DNA of 15,717 nucleotides from Lachnospiraceae bacterium UBA6452 (GCA_002441865.1 DJNY01000017.1:1-15717), one strand, 5' to 3'; positions 7,867 to 15,507 are shown, counted from the first letter of the stretch. Program-made: numbers and translations. Notes: generated from the sequence alone by a model not told the origin.

Positions 7867-9096
7867 TTATTTATCTCCAGAAAGATCTTTTATTTTTCTT
7901 GGAAGCCATGTAATAGTCCGCCCCATTTTGTAGCTTACAGAATTCTCAAGGTCATCATATTTTTTTTGTAAAATTGTTAATTCCTTATTCAATTTTTTAA
8001 CCTGCTGATTCGCGTTTCTGACCTGTTGCCTTACATTTCGTATCTCCTGTCTGGCTTCTTTCAGATCAGATTCTTTTATCTTTTTCTCCCCAGTGCGTTC
8101 TGTCAGCTGGATGTATGTCATAAACGCAAGATAAGTCTGAAAATCCTCGGGAGAATCATTTAAAATATGCGATACAAAATCCGTATACCAGGATATATAA
8201 TAATAGCTTTCATCACGCTCACATATGTGCAGCCTTGTGAGTCCCCCATTTTGCAAAAAAGCTACTGTTGACAAAAAAGCTTCTCTCTGGCTGATATTAC
8301 GAAGAAGATAGATTGTACTGCCGATCACCTTGTTTACATAGCTCTGTTCCGGCATTACCCCTTTGGACTCCAGATTTTCCGCAACATCCATCCATGCCTG
8401 AAATGGTGTTGTCGGTGCTTTTGAAAGAGTGCCCACAAGACTCTGTTTCTGATTCTTTCTATATGTTATAAGTGGCTCTGCAAGTGTTGTAATACGTTCA
8501 GCCAGACACAGTGCGCTAACTGTAAAATAAAGATCATTTCCATTCCGAACCGGCTGAAAAGCAAGCTTTTGTTCTTCAACAAATGCACGGCGGAATAGTT
8601 TATTCCATGCTGCCTCATTGGTAAAATTTAAAATATAAGCTTCGTTTGTCTGCCTGTTAAACACCTCTTCTTCTGGTATGCGTTTCACATTCATATTAGC
8701 AGTATTATAAAATTGCAGCCCCTTTTCTTCCAGGTACTGATATACACCACACACTACTACATCTGCCTTTGTTTCTATTGCTTTCGCATACATTTTCTCC
8801 AGAGCATCCAACGCGAAAAAATCATCACAGTCCCAAAAAATAATATATTCACCACTTGCGTGACTTTTTCCTGTATTTCTTGCTACCCCCGCATAAAGGT
8901 TCTGCTGTCTGTATATCTGAATTCGGTCATCTTTTCTTTGATATTCTTCCAGGATCAAAGGCGAAGAATCTGTCGATCCATCATCCACACAAATAATTTC
9001 TATATCTTTTAGCGTCTGGTTACATACACTATCCAGACATTGTTTTAAATATTTTTCTCCATTGTAAACAGTTACAACCACCGAAACTTTAACCAT
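7867..9096 (-). CDS. Family 2 glycosyltransferase with C-terminal coiled coil
   Basis: A GT-A fold inverting transferase that adds a sugar from a nucleotide donor to a growing glycan at the inner membrane face. From ATG 9096 it is 409 residues: VSVVVTVYNGEKYLKQCLDS, CVDDGSTDSS (VDDGS at 37-41), AGVARNTG (69-76) and the metal-binding WDCDD (88-92) are standard GT2 motifs. Residues about 340-388 form a charged coiled coil, ending in SVSYKMGRTITWLPRKIKDL, a tail type common in Firmicutes surface-polysaccharide transferases. I chose 9096 because AAGGAAT lies upstream and the GT2 strand begins at once. The alternative ATG at 9129 would overlap the polymerase gene by 28 nt. With 9096 the gap is 5 nt, so expression is probably coupled. 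Donor and acceptor cannot be inferred; fucose or mannose are guesses from context. Confidence 0.9.
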   Translation of the reverse strand: MVKVSVVVTVYNGEKYLKQCLDSVCNQTLKDIEIICVDDGSTDSSPLILEEYQRKDDRIQIYRQQNLYAGVARNTGKSHASGEYIIFWDCDDFFALDALEKMYAKAIETKADVVVCGVYQYLEEKGLQFYNTANMNVKRIPEEEVFNRQTNEAYILNFTNEAAWNKLFRRAFVEEQKLAFQPVRNGNDLYFTVSALCLAERITTLAEPLITYRKNQKQSLVGTLSKAPTTPFQAWMDVAENLESKGVMPEQSYVNKVIGSTIYLLRNISQREAFLSTVAFLQNGGLTRLHICERDESYYYISWYTDFVSHILNDSPEDFQTYLAFMTYIQLTERTGEKKIKESDLKEARQEIRNVRQQVRNANQQVKKLNKELTILQKKYDDLENSVSYKMGRTITWLPRKIKDLSGDK

Positions 9097-9101
9097 TTTC
9101 T

Positions 9102-10253
9102 CTATTCCTTTCTTTTTGTATACAAACAATCACACTCTGCACTAAATGCAAGTAACAAAAACGGATCATAACAAAGTGAACGAAGCTGTGGGTCAGCAAG
9201 TCCATGCAGCAGAAATACAACAATCACAACTGCACGCATCGTATGTTTCTGCCTAAGACTACCCACAAACATCCTTCCCAATATCAGGCACATAATAATT
9301 GTAAATACAACTCCCATTGAAAGCAATGTCTGCAAATAAATATTATCAACATAATTATATGGCAATCCCGGGTTACCTGCTGCCTGTGCAACGCCTATCC
9401 ATTCTATTTTTTCCCCCCACAGATGTACCCCATACTGCAAAATTGCACTCTGTCCAAGTTGTAATCTTCCATTTAACATTTCATTTATTTTACACCAGAT
9501 CCCCAGATTAAAGTCTGCCTTCCATGCGCTCACATAACTGATCACTAAAAGGAAAAGCGGAAGAAGTCCTCCGGGAACTATATACCATTTTTCTTTCTTG
9601 AAATATTCACCCCAAACACCAGCCAGAGCCGCAAAAAGCAATAACAGTATACAAAGCACAAAATCTGCCCGTGTATCTGTCAGGCAATAAATCACAAAAT
9701 TTACCACTACGATCGGAATAATCTCCCAGACCCGGACAGTTTTTCTCACTACAAGATATAACATTGTGAGTGTCAGCATATAATGACTTGCATAACTACA
9801 ATACGTAAACCCCAGGCTATGACGTACTCGTTCTCCCATATCTTCATAAAAAAGGATATCCTCTGTTATGCCTATTATCATCAACAAAATCGTCAGGCTT
9901 ACCATAGTGCTGTAAAATATAAGCAACCTTTTTGCCAGTCTCTGAAAAGGGAATCTTCCGGCTGTATAAATAAGCAAAAGCGAAACTGCCAAAGTCAGAG
10001 AAACTCTTTTATATGCCAGCAGGGCAAAACCCGCACATACCAATAATATCAGGAAACTTTTCATTTCCTTTTTGTGATAAAGTATAAGATCCAATACTGT
10101 CAAAAAGAGTACAACATATAAGGTTTCTTTTGAATATTTTTTTATTCCCACCAGTGTTCCTATGCAGGTTGTTCGCAAAAACGAAAGCAGAAGCCATATA
10201 AAAAGAGTAATAGAGTACAGTAGCTCTGCACGATTGTATTGTCTATTTTCCAT
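9102..10253 (-). CDS. Wzy-like polysaccharide polymerase / O-antigen-ligase-type membrane protein
   Basis: The 383-residue integral membrane protein has about 10-12 hydrophobic segments (for example 11-30, 43-59, 66-80, 108-128, 150-169, 177-192, 197-213, 224-242, 305-325, 339-352). Between residues about 245 and 300 lies a long hydrophilic loop containing LNGRLQLG (260-267) and LWG. The N-G-R-L element followed by a large external loop is typical of Wzy polymerases and WaaL-type ligases, as is the late HGLADPQLRSLCYDPFLLL stretch seen in clostridial homologues. Such proteins join lipid-linked repeat units outside the membrane. Sequence conservation in this class is poor, so the call rests on topology, loop motif and context. 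It starts 5 nt after the upstream secreted-protein gene and ends 5 nt before the glycosyltransferase, a tightly coupled arrangement. No flippase or initiating transferase is present in the window. Confidence 0.8.
   Translation of the reverse strand: MENRQYNRAELLYSITLFIWLLLSFLRTTCIGTLVGIKKYSKETLYVVLFLTVLDLILYHKKEMKSFLILLVCAGFALLAYKRVSLTLAVSLLLIYTAGRFPFQRLAKRLLIFYSTMVSLTILLMIIGITEDILFYEDMGERVRHSLGFTYCSYASHYMLTLTMLYLVVRKTVRVWEIIPIVVVNFVIYCLTDTRADFVLCILLLLFAALAGVWGEYFKKEKWYIVPGGLLPLFLLVISYVSAWKADFNLGIWCKINEMLNGRLQLGQSAILQYGVHLWGEKIEWIGVAQAAGNPGLPYNYVDNIYLQTLLSMGVVFTIIMCLILGRMFVGSLRQKHTMRAVVIVVFLLHGLADPQLRSLCYDPFLLLAFSAECDCLYTKRKE
9104..9110 (-). promoter_or_regulatory. Ribosome binding site deciding the glycosyltransferase start
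   Basis: AAGGAAT on the minus strand, about 8-9 nt upstream of ATG 9096. It lies at the very end of the preceding polymerase gene and its 5-nt gap. It supports the shorter 409-residue product. Confidence 0.6.
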
Positions 10254-10258
10254 ACTTT

Positions 10259-12568
10259 CTAGATTGCCCTTATCTTTATTTTTTTAGATAGACCTTTTTT
10301 ACGAAACAATTTTGTATATTCCTTCAATTTGCTTTTCGGGACCTTGATCACTGTCTTTTTCGACATTCCCTTAAAGGCACCTTTTGCAACACTTTTATTT
10401 GTCAGCTTTTTTGATTTAATTGTCAGTACTTTCAATTTTTTGCATCCTGAGAAAGCACTTGTCCCAATTTTATTACATTTACCCGGTAACGTCAATTTTG
10501 TTAAGTTGCTGCAGTTTTTAAATGCATTTGCTCCTATCGAGCTTACATTTTTTCCGATTGTGATCTGTTTCAGTTTTTTCTGACCTTTGAACTGGTTTTT
10601 CCTTACCCGAGTTGCATCATTTGTTATGACCGCTTTTGTAGATGACTTATAGCGGCAGTTAAAATCAACTTTAGGAAATAGCTTACGAAGGCTATCCTCT
10701 AATGTTACAGAAACATTCATATAGTCAACACTTGCATAGCGCAGTTTTCGGTTTTGATCCAGCAGCAGCTTACCTCTCATATCGAGTTCATAACCGTCGT
10801 CTGTTTGTTTTCCGACCACATTAAACATCATGCTATTAGATGCATCAAATACCATTGTAAAAGATTTTTTTATAGAAGTTTCTTTCATTATTTTTTTCAC
10901 ATCTTCGTAACTTTGAGCCATGTATACAACCAAAATTGTTATCTTATTCCCTAACACTTCCTGATATTTTTCCGCATCTTTTAACTCTTCCTCAATCATA
11001 TCTGCATCCCATAGTCCATAATAAATCAAAACTGGTTTGCTTCCAAAGTCCGACAATTTTACAATTTCCCCATTTTCATCTTTGAAGTTCAGATCAGAAC
11101 ATGTCTGTCCTAATTTATTTAGATGTTTTGGAACGTCCTTTTTGTATTGTAACCATAATTGATTCACGCCATAACCTGTTGTTTTTTTGAAAAAATCCCC
11201 TCTGTAATCATATTCTTTACATAGCTGATTTAAGATTTGTACTAAATTATGATTGTATTTTTCTTCTGCCCATTTCAAGAAGCCGGCTGCAGTCGTGTAT
11301 CCATTTGCATAAGTCCCCCCAACAGATGCTACAATCGGCAAATCCCATCCAGCCCTTCGGTTATTCACGCCAAACTGATCTCTGCCATAATCTGCAATAC
11401 CCTCTACTAACCATCCCGGTATATTCTTCGTATATCCCTGCGCAACATGAACCAGCTCATGCGTAATACAATCATAATCCTCCGGATTGGCTTTCAGATA
11501 TGCTCCGCCAACAACAATTAAGTTCTGACTTACATCTGTATATGCCACGCCATCATAACTTGTAATTTCAATCTTCACTTTGTTCAACTTTCCCATACCA
11601 AATGCATTGCATATCGCTGCATACCTCGCATTGAAAAGATTTCGTATATTGGCTTTCGTTTTATTATCCACCAGATTATGTACATCTGTCAGCTCCAAAT
11701 AAGAACTGACATCCATACTTTCATCCAGCCTTTGGAATGTTTTCAGATTACAATCAATTTCTTCTAACTGAATACCACAGTTTTTCAAATAAACTTCCCA
11801 AAGATCATCAATATCCAATCCTGTATATATTCTAAACAATTCACTAGAATACTCGCCGGTCTTAATTTTTTGATTTAATGTATATACAAAATCCGATTTA
11901 TAGTTTTTCTCTATGAAGCATAAAAAATCTGCCGTTGTCCGATATCCGTCCGTATAATTGGCACTTGTAGAATCAACCGGTTCCAACTTCCACCCGGCTG
12001 TTACATTGTTAATGCCATACTTGTTTCTCCCATAATCAGCTATTCCTTCTATCAGCCAGCCATCTACATACCCTTTATAATTCTGCGCGACATGAATCAA
12101 TTCATGTGTAAAAGCATCATAATCCGCTTTTTGTGTATTAAAATAATTAGGATTAATTGTAATAGTCTGCCCCTGTGTATAAGCTACATCTCCTTCCCCT
12201 GTGTATGTCTTATCTACAATGAGCTTTACCTGCAAAATATTTCCATTATTAAAGAAATCACAAATTTGCTTCCATGTACGTGAAAATACCATCTTCAGGT
12301 TTTCACGCACATCTGCCTCAAGCACATTATTTTTATCCTCAATCGTCAGATAGCCGTTAATATCTGTAGTTCCTTCCACTTCAATCTCACGCACATCATT
12401 CTCTGAAACACTATATTTCTCTGTTGCATCATTTGCACTAAGCAAGTTGTCAGCCACATCCATATCTGGCTGTATAAGGTCTGCATATACAGGTACCTCC
12501 ATAGATGATACAATCAGTACTGCTACCAGTACCGCTCCTAACATTCTTTTCATTATTCTTTTTTTCAT
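10259..12568 (-). CDS. Secreted protein: two BSP-type metallopeptidase domains, redoxin-like domain, LRR_5 repeats
   Basis: 769 residues. A signal peptide (1-29, ending VYA) leads into an acidic linker with SVSEND (53-58). Two tandem domains resembling the basic secretory protein peptidases (PF04450) follow, about 60-270 and 280-485. Each has an intact zinc motif (HELIH 155-159; HELVH 370-374), then GWL(I/V)EGIADYGR with Glu174 or Glu389 as the probable third ligand. Over the 47-residue core I count 30 identities between them. Residues about 485-635 look like a thioredoxin-fold redoxin (LGQTCSDLNFKDENGEIVKL, then KLLLDQNRKLRYA), but the CxxC region reads YYGLWDADM with no cysteines. Residues about 660-738 contain BspA-type LRR_5 repeats spaced 23 residues, then a Lys-rich end. 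AAAGGGG precedes the start. It is packed 5 nt upstream of the polymerase gene, suggesting a role at the cell surface with that polysaccharide. Substrate unknown. Confidence 0.85.
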   Translation of the reverse strand: MKKRIMKRMLGAVLVAVLIVSSMEVPVYADLIQPDMDVADNLLSANDATEKYSVSENDVREIEVEGTTDINGYLTIEDKNNVLEADVRENLKMVFSRTWKQICDFFNNGNILQVKLIVDKTYTGEGDVAYTQGQTITINPNYFNTQKADYDAFTHELIHVAQNYKGYVDGWLIEGIADYGRNKYGINNVTAGWKLEPVDSTSANYTDGYRTTADFLCFIEKNYKSDFVYTLNQKIKTGEYSSELFRIYTGLDIDDLWEVYLKNCGIQLEEIDCNLKTFQRLDESMDVSSYLELTDVHNLVDNKTKANIRNLFNARYAAICNAFGMGKLNKVKIEITSYDGVAYTDVSQNLIVVGGAYLKANPEDYDCITHELVHVAQGYTKNIPGWLVEGIADYGRDQFGVNNRRAGWDLPIVASVGGTYANGYTTAAGFLKWAEEKYNHNLVQILNQLCKEYDYRGDFFKKTTGYGVNQLWLQYKKDVPKHLNKLGQTCSDLNFKDENGEIVKLSDFGSKPVLIYYGLWDADMIEEELKDAEKYQEVLGNKITILVVYMAQSYEDVKKIMKETSIKKSFTMVFDASNSMMFNVVGKQTDDGYELDMRGKLLLDQNRKLRYASVDYMNVSVTLEDSLRKLFPKVDFNCRYKSSTKAVITNDATRVRKNQFKGQKKLKQITIGKNVSSIGANAFKNCSNLTKLTLPGKCNKIGTSAFSGCKKLKVLTIKSKKLTNKSVAKGAFKGMSKKTVIKVPKSKLKEYTKLFRKKGLSKKIKIRAI

Positions 12569-12593
12569 GACTTATCCCCTTTCTCTCATCTTT

Positions 12594-13349
12594 TTATATG
12601 TTTATCCATAAATGCTTCCGCATATAAGAAAGCCATGCATTCGTATCCGGATTATCCGACACAAACTGCATCAGCTTGTCCACATACCCCTGCTCCTTTG
12701 CAATCTGTACACTGATCGGATAAATCAGTTCAAATACCAGACAAATATGTCCTACCAGATTATCAACCGGCGTATGCTTCAGGCTGCGAAGCACCGTGTG
12801 CTTCTCCATAAAGCATTTTTTCACAGAATCCGATACTGCTGCCTGTTTCAGTTCCGCAGTCGATACATTATAAATATCTTCAAGCGGCGTATCACAATTT
12901 ACCCGGAAAATATCAATCTTATCTGCATCACGCAATATATTGCAATATGCAGTTTTCTCCGCAGACATACCTTGCGGAATTCTGTATTTGTTATGATTTT
13001 CAATGCTGACTTTGAGAAGTTCCTGTTCCTCCGGTGTAAAATCTCCGAATTGTGTAAGAAGCCCCTCCTCAAACAGGATCGTTATCCCCAGCTCTGCATG
13101 ATCTATCGACTCACTATCCACAAAAGTGCCATATCTTTTCACCTGTTCAAAACGGCCTATGTCATGGAGCATCCCCATTGTCCACGCAAGATCCCTGTCA
13201 ATGGGTATATTCGTAACTGTTTTGGCAATGCGCTCTGCAAGCGCCGCCACACGATACGTGTGGTCGATCTTCAGCCTGATCTTCGGATCAGATGCATTAT
13301 ATTTATTTGTATAATCTGCAAATGTTTGCTTGATTCTTGTTCGGTTCAT
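12594..13349 (-). CDS. HD-domain metal-dependent hydrolase
   Basis: 251 residues with the HD phosphohydrolase signature in order: His30 (KIDHTYRVA), His62-Asp63 (MLHDIGRFEQ), His84, His119 (ENHNKYR) and Asp141 (RDADKIDIF). This set suggests a five- or six-ligand, possibly dinuclear metal centre. HD proteins of this size hydrolyse nucleotides, cyclic nucleotides or other phosphomonoesters and diesters; the substrate cannot be read here. I see no sensor domain, signal peptide or membrane segment. The start is weakly supported: the nearest Shine-Dalgarno-like AGGAG is 15 nt upstream, farther than usual, and falls inside the remnant of an Rpn-type gene. No better in-frame start is apparent. It ends 25 nt before the secreted BSP/LRR gene and could be its first operon partner, although the functional link is unclear. 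Confidence 0.85.
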   Translation of the reverse strand: MNRTRIKQTFADYTNKYNASDPKIRLKIDHTYRVAALAERIAKTVTNIPIDRDLAWTMGMLHDIGRFEQVKRYGTFVDSESIDHAELGITILFEEGLLTQFGDFTPEEQELLKVSIENHNKYRIPQGMSAEKTAYCNILRDADKIDIFRVNCDTPLEDIYNVSTAELKQAAVSDSVKKCFMEKHTVLRSLKHTPVDNLVGHICLVFELIYPISVQIAKEQGYVDKLMQFVSDNPDTNAWLSYMRKHLWINI

Positions 13350-13370
13350 CAGTTATTTCAATAGCTCCTG
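13342..13370. repeat. Left copy of 29-bp direct repeat
   Basis: Matches 15479-15507 at 28 of 29 positions (only 13351 differs). On the minus strand it spans the codons for QELLK, the TAA stop, and the ATGAACCG that here begins the HD gene. It bounds the ATPase/SEC-C segment with its partner. Confidence 0.85.
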
Positions 13371-13418
13371 TCTTGCTAAATGCTTCAGTTCTTCCAATCC
13401 TCTGTTTAATGAATACTC
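13353..13418 (-). pseudogene. Remnant of the C-terminal tail of an Rpn-type nuclease gene
   Basis: On the minus strand 21 codons read EYSLNRGLEELKHLARQELL plus K, then TAA. The last residues (QELLK-stop) and flanking DNA are nearly identical to the end of the Rpn-type gene at 15490, and EGL/EELK-like charged ends are usual for that family. The frame is open upstream to an ATG at 13463 (36 codons in all, starting inside a palindrome), but without a ribosome binding site, so I treat it as a remnant. It is in frame with the HD gene, separated by one stop. Beyond the 29-bp match the resemblance is compositional only. Confidence 0.5.
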
Positions 13419-13447
13419 TAAAAAGTTACAACAGACCAAGTTAACGG

Positions 13448-13462
13448 TGGTGCCTGGCACCA
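13448..13462. repeat. REP-like 7-bp perfect palindrome with one central base
   Basis: TGGTGCC-T-GGCACCA. It lies between the ATPase stop (13475) and the Rpn remnant, in the 125-bp gap before the HD gene. No T-run follows in either direction, so it is not a classical terminator. The core GGTGCCTGGCACC resembles short palindromes dispersed in many bacterial genomes; only one copy is seen here. Confidence 0.55.
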
Positions 13463-13474
13463 TGTGCTCTATCT

Positions 13475-14893
13475 CTACACATAAAGTGAATCTAAGGTAA
13501 GTAATAATACATCCTCTTCGGAAAGTGATTCAAACCAGTCTGTATATCCGGTCAGAGAAAAGAATATATATTTTGAAACCTTATATTTTGCCGTAATTAA
13601 CTTTCCTCTTCTGATCAGCGTTTCATAAATACCTTTGTCAATCTTTTCGTTTTTAAATTTACATTCCCCTATAACAGCCTTTTTGTCTACCTCAGACAAA
13701 GCAACCACATCAATGTCCGCAGATTGTGTTCTAATGCCTCCATTATTATCTGTCACCTTCTCTATTCCCCACCAAGTACCTACAGAAGTAATAAAGCAGC
13801 CATATTCACCTGTTATCCCCTTCATTAACGTATAATACCTGCACATTTCTTCAAAAACCGAACCCATGAATGAATGTAATACCGGCTTAACCACTTTTGT
13901 GTAATAGAGTTCCCCCTGTCCCATTTCAATTACGCTGGTAGCTTTTGAAATAAATTCATACCAAAACTTGAACATATAATCTTTTAAGACATACTGCGTC
14001 TTCTTTTTGTTCTTCTCCTCCGTAATGCATTTCTTTTTTTCAACCAGACCAACATTTATCAGCTTATCTAGTGAATATAATACCGTTTGCTCTTTTTCTC
14101 TGATTTTACCTGCAATCGTATTGAGTGTATTTTCCCCGGATGCAATCTGTTCAACAATATTATTTACAAGTGATATATCAGAAAACTCCTGCGTCAGAAG
14201 ATTTCTTGTTTCATCATATAAATATCCATCTGTTCTGAAGAATAGTCGAATGATATTTTCATCTATACTCTTTTCAGGGTCAATCATAGAAAGATACTTT
14301 GCAACTCCACCGGTAATACCATAACAGACAGCCTTATCCTCATTGGAATAATCAGGGACAAATTTTGCAGCATCTAAGTAATTAAATGCCTCCAATTTAA
14401 TCTGCGAATCACGCCTTCCAAACAAAGGGCTCTTTTCACTGAGTACTTTCTTCTCCATGAAACTAAGCGCGGAACCGCACAATATCACTTTAAGATTCTT
14501 ATCACTCCAGACTCTATCTATATATTTTTGCAAAACAGATAATAGTGCATCATCTTTTTCAGCCCAATATGGTAATTCATCTATTACCAGAATAAGCTTC
14601 TCATCTCCCATATTCTTATTGATAAAATCAAAAACTGCCTCTGTCGTATTAAAACTGATATCCTCCACATCCGGCATAAGCAAATCTGTTACCTGCTTTG
14701 AGAACAATTCCAGATTCCTATCCTTCCCCACTTTAGTCGCCGTATAAAAGATTGTCTTTTTATCTTTGACAAATTCAGCAATCAGCGTAGACTTTCCGAT
14801 ACGTCTGCGTCCATATATGACTGTCATGCCAATGCCTTCTTTATCGTAGAACTCTTTTAAGGATGCCAGTTCTCTTTCTCTGCCTATAAACAT
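13475..14893 (-). CDS. AAA ATPase (archaeal ATPase type) fused to DUF234 nuclease-like domain
   Basis: From ATG 14893 the protein has 472 residues and begins MFIGRERELASL, the usual start of this family. Walker A is YGRRRIGKST (27-36), Walker B LILVIDE (100-106), and a sensor-like LCGSALSFM follows (138-146). A winged-helix region lies at about 240-305. The C-terminal DUF234 region (about 305-472) carries D395 (ADIDVVA) and GECKFK with Glu410 and Lys412, a PD-(D/E)XK nuclease arrangement. These proteins are common in archaea and Firmicutes and often sit in mobile patches; their role is unsettled. An upstream ATG at 14908 overlaps the GGAGG itself, so I prefer 14893, 8 nt downstream of it. It stands alone between two short gaps, near a SEC-C gene and inside a 29-bp direct repeat. 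By eye its DNA is more AT-rich than the gmd-fcl region. Confidence 0.88.
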   Translation of the reverse strand: MFIGRERELASLKEFYDKEGIGMTVIYGRRRIGKSTLIAEFVKDKKTIFYTATKVGKDRNLELFSKQVTDLLMPDVEDISFNTTEAVFDFINKNMGDEKLILVIDELPYWAEKDDALLSVLQKYIDRVWSDKNLKVILCGSALSFMEKKVLSEKSPLFGRRDSQIKLEAFNYLDAAKFVPDYSNEDKAVCYGITGGVAKYLSMIDPEKSIDENIIRLFFRTDGYLYDETRNLLTQEFSDISLVNNIVEQIASGENTLNTIAGKIREKEQTVLYSLDKLINVGLVEKKKCITEEKNKKKTQYVLKDYMFKFWYEFISKATSVIEMGQGELYYTKVVKPVLHSFMGSVFEEMCRYYTLMKGITGEYGCFITSVGTWWGIEKVTDNNGGIRTQSADIDVVALSEVDKKAVIGECKFKNEKIDKGIYETLIRRGKLITAKYKVSKYIFFSLTGYTDWFESLSEEDVLLLTLDSLYV

Positions 14894-14901
14894 TTGCATC
14901 T

Positions 14902-14906
14902 CCTCC
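14902..14906 (-). promoter_or_regulatory. Ribosome binding site deciding the ATPase start
   Basis: GGAGG on the minus strand, 8 nt upstream of ATG 14893. The longer candidate start at 14908 contains this site inside its own first codons, so the 472-residue form is preferred. Confidence 0.75.
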
Positions 14907-15032
14907 ATATTTGTTCATTTTATTCAAATCATTTTTAACAAAATATTTCTGAATTAAATATATCATAAACGAGTCTATGCAACCAATCCCTTTATTAACA
15001 ATTTAATCATCTATCAAATAGGCAAGGCCTTT
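14907..15032. other. AT-rich intergenic stretch upstream of the ATPase gene
   Basis: About 125 bp between the SEC-C stop and the ATPase ribosome binding site, very AT-rich. It probably holds the ATPase promoter, but I see no -35/-10 pair close to consensus and no convincing hairpin terminator. Confidence 0.4.
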
Positions 15033-15452
15033 CTACCTTCTACCGCAGCACTTCTTATATTTCTTTCCCGAACCACATGGGCACGGATCGTTAGGATATA
15101 TTTCAGTAAATTCTCTTCTTATCAATTCATCAGGCTTATGCCCTCTGTTTTCTTTCAGTCGTGTGTTATTATGGGCATCCATAAGCAATCCCACAAACTC
15201 ATTCATTTGTTTTTCGTTCTTAAACATGATATCAGCTTCTGTCATTTTACTGATCACATCTGCCGGAGACTCTCCCTCATAGCTATTTGCCCATACCTGC
15301 AGACACCACGAAACAGCCTGCTCATATGGCAAATCTAATTTCTTTCTAAAAAATGCTTGTAATTTTTTATATGCCAATGAACTTTCTTCATATCCGATTC
15401 TGCAAATTTCTTCAATCTGCTGTACCGATGGTATATAAAACTCTTTATCCAT
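15033..15452 (-). CDS. Small SEC-C motif protein
   Basis: 139 residues. The C-terminus is a textbook SEC-C zinc-binding motif, [15 protein letters not shown] (122-136), with Cys124, Cys126, Cys135 and Cys136 as ligands. The same motif ends SecA and many small unrelated proteins and mediates zinc-dependent protein or nucleic-acid contact. The N-terminal about 110 residues look helical and acidic; I do not recognise the domain. There is no signal peptide, so it is cytoplasmic. The start is the only plausible ATG but lacks a strong ribosome binding site. It follows the Rpn-type gene by 37 bp and is separated from the ATPase by about 140 bp. Its function is unknown; its association with the ATPase may be only shared insertion in the same segment. 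Confidence 0.8.
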   Translation of the reverse strand: MDKEFYIPSVQQIEEICRIGYEESSLAYKKLQAFFRKKLDLPYEQAVSWCLQVWANSYEGESPADVISKMTEADIMFKNEKQMNEFVGLLMDAHNNTRLKENRGHKPDELIRREFTEIYPNDPCPCGSGKKYKKCCGRR

Positions 15453-15478
15453 CTGGCTATCTAACGCCCTTATTTACA

Positions 15479-15507
15479 CGGTTCATCGGTTATTTCAATA
15501 GCTCCTG
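15479..15507. repeat. Right copy of 29-bp direct repeat
   Basis: Partner of 13342-13370 (28 of 29 identical, same orientation). Here it is the genuine 3' end of the Rpn-type gene plus 11 nt beyond its stop. The ATG within it opens only a 9-codon frame, whereas in the left copy the same ATG starts the HD gene. Confidence 0.85.

Noticed and set aside
12612..13364. A 250-codon plus-strand open frame almost exactly antisense to the HD gene
   Set aside because: Its product has no recognisable domain and an odd His/Arg/Cys/Ile-rich composition, while the minus frame has every HD metal ligand in order. It is a mirror of the HD codon usage.
13448..13462. Palindrome considered as a terminator for the ATPase gene
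   Set aside because: The loop is one base and no T-run follows on either strand, so a REP-like element is the better description.
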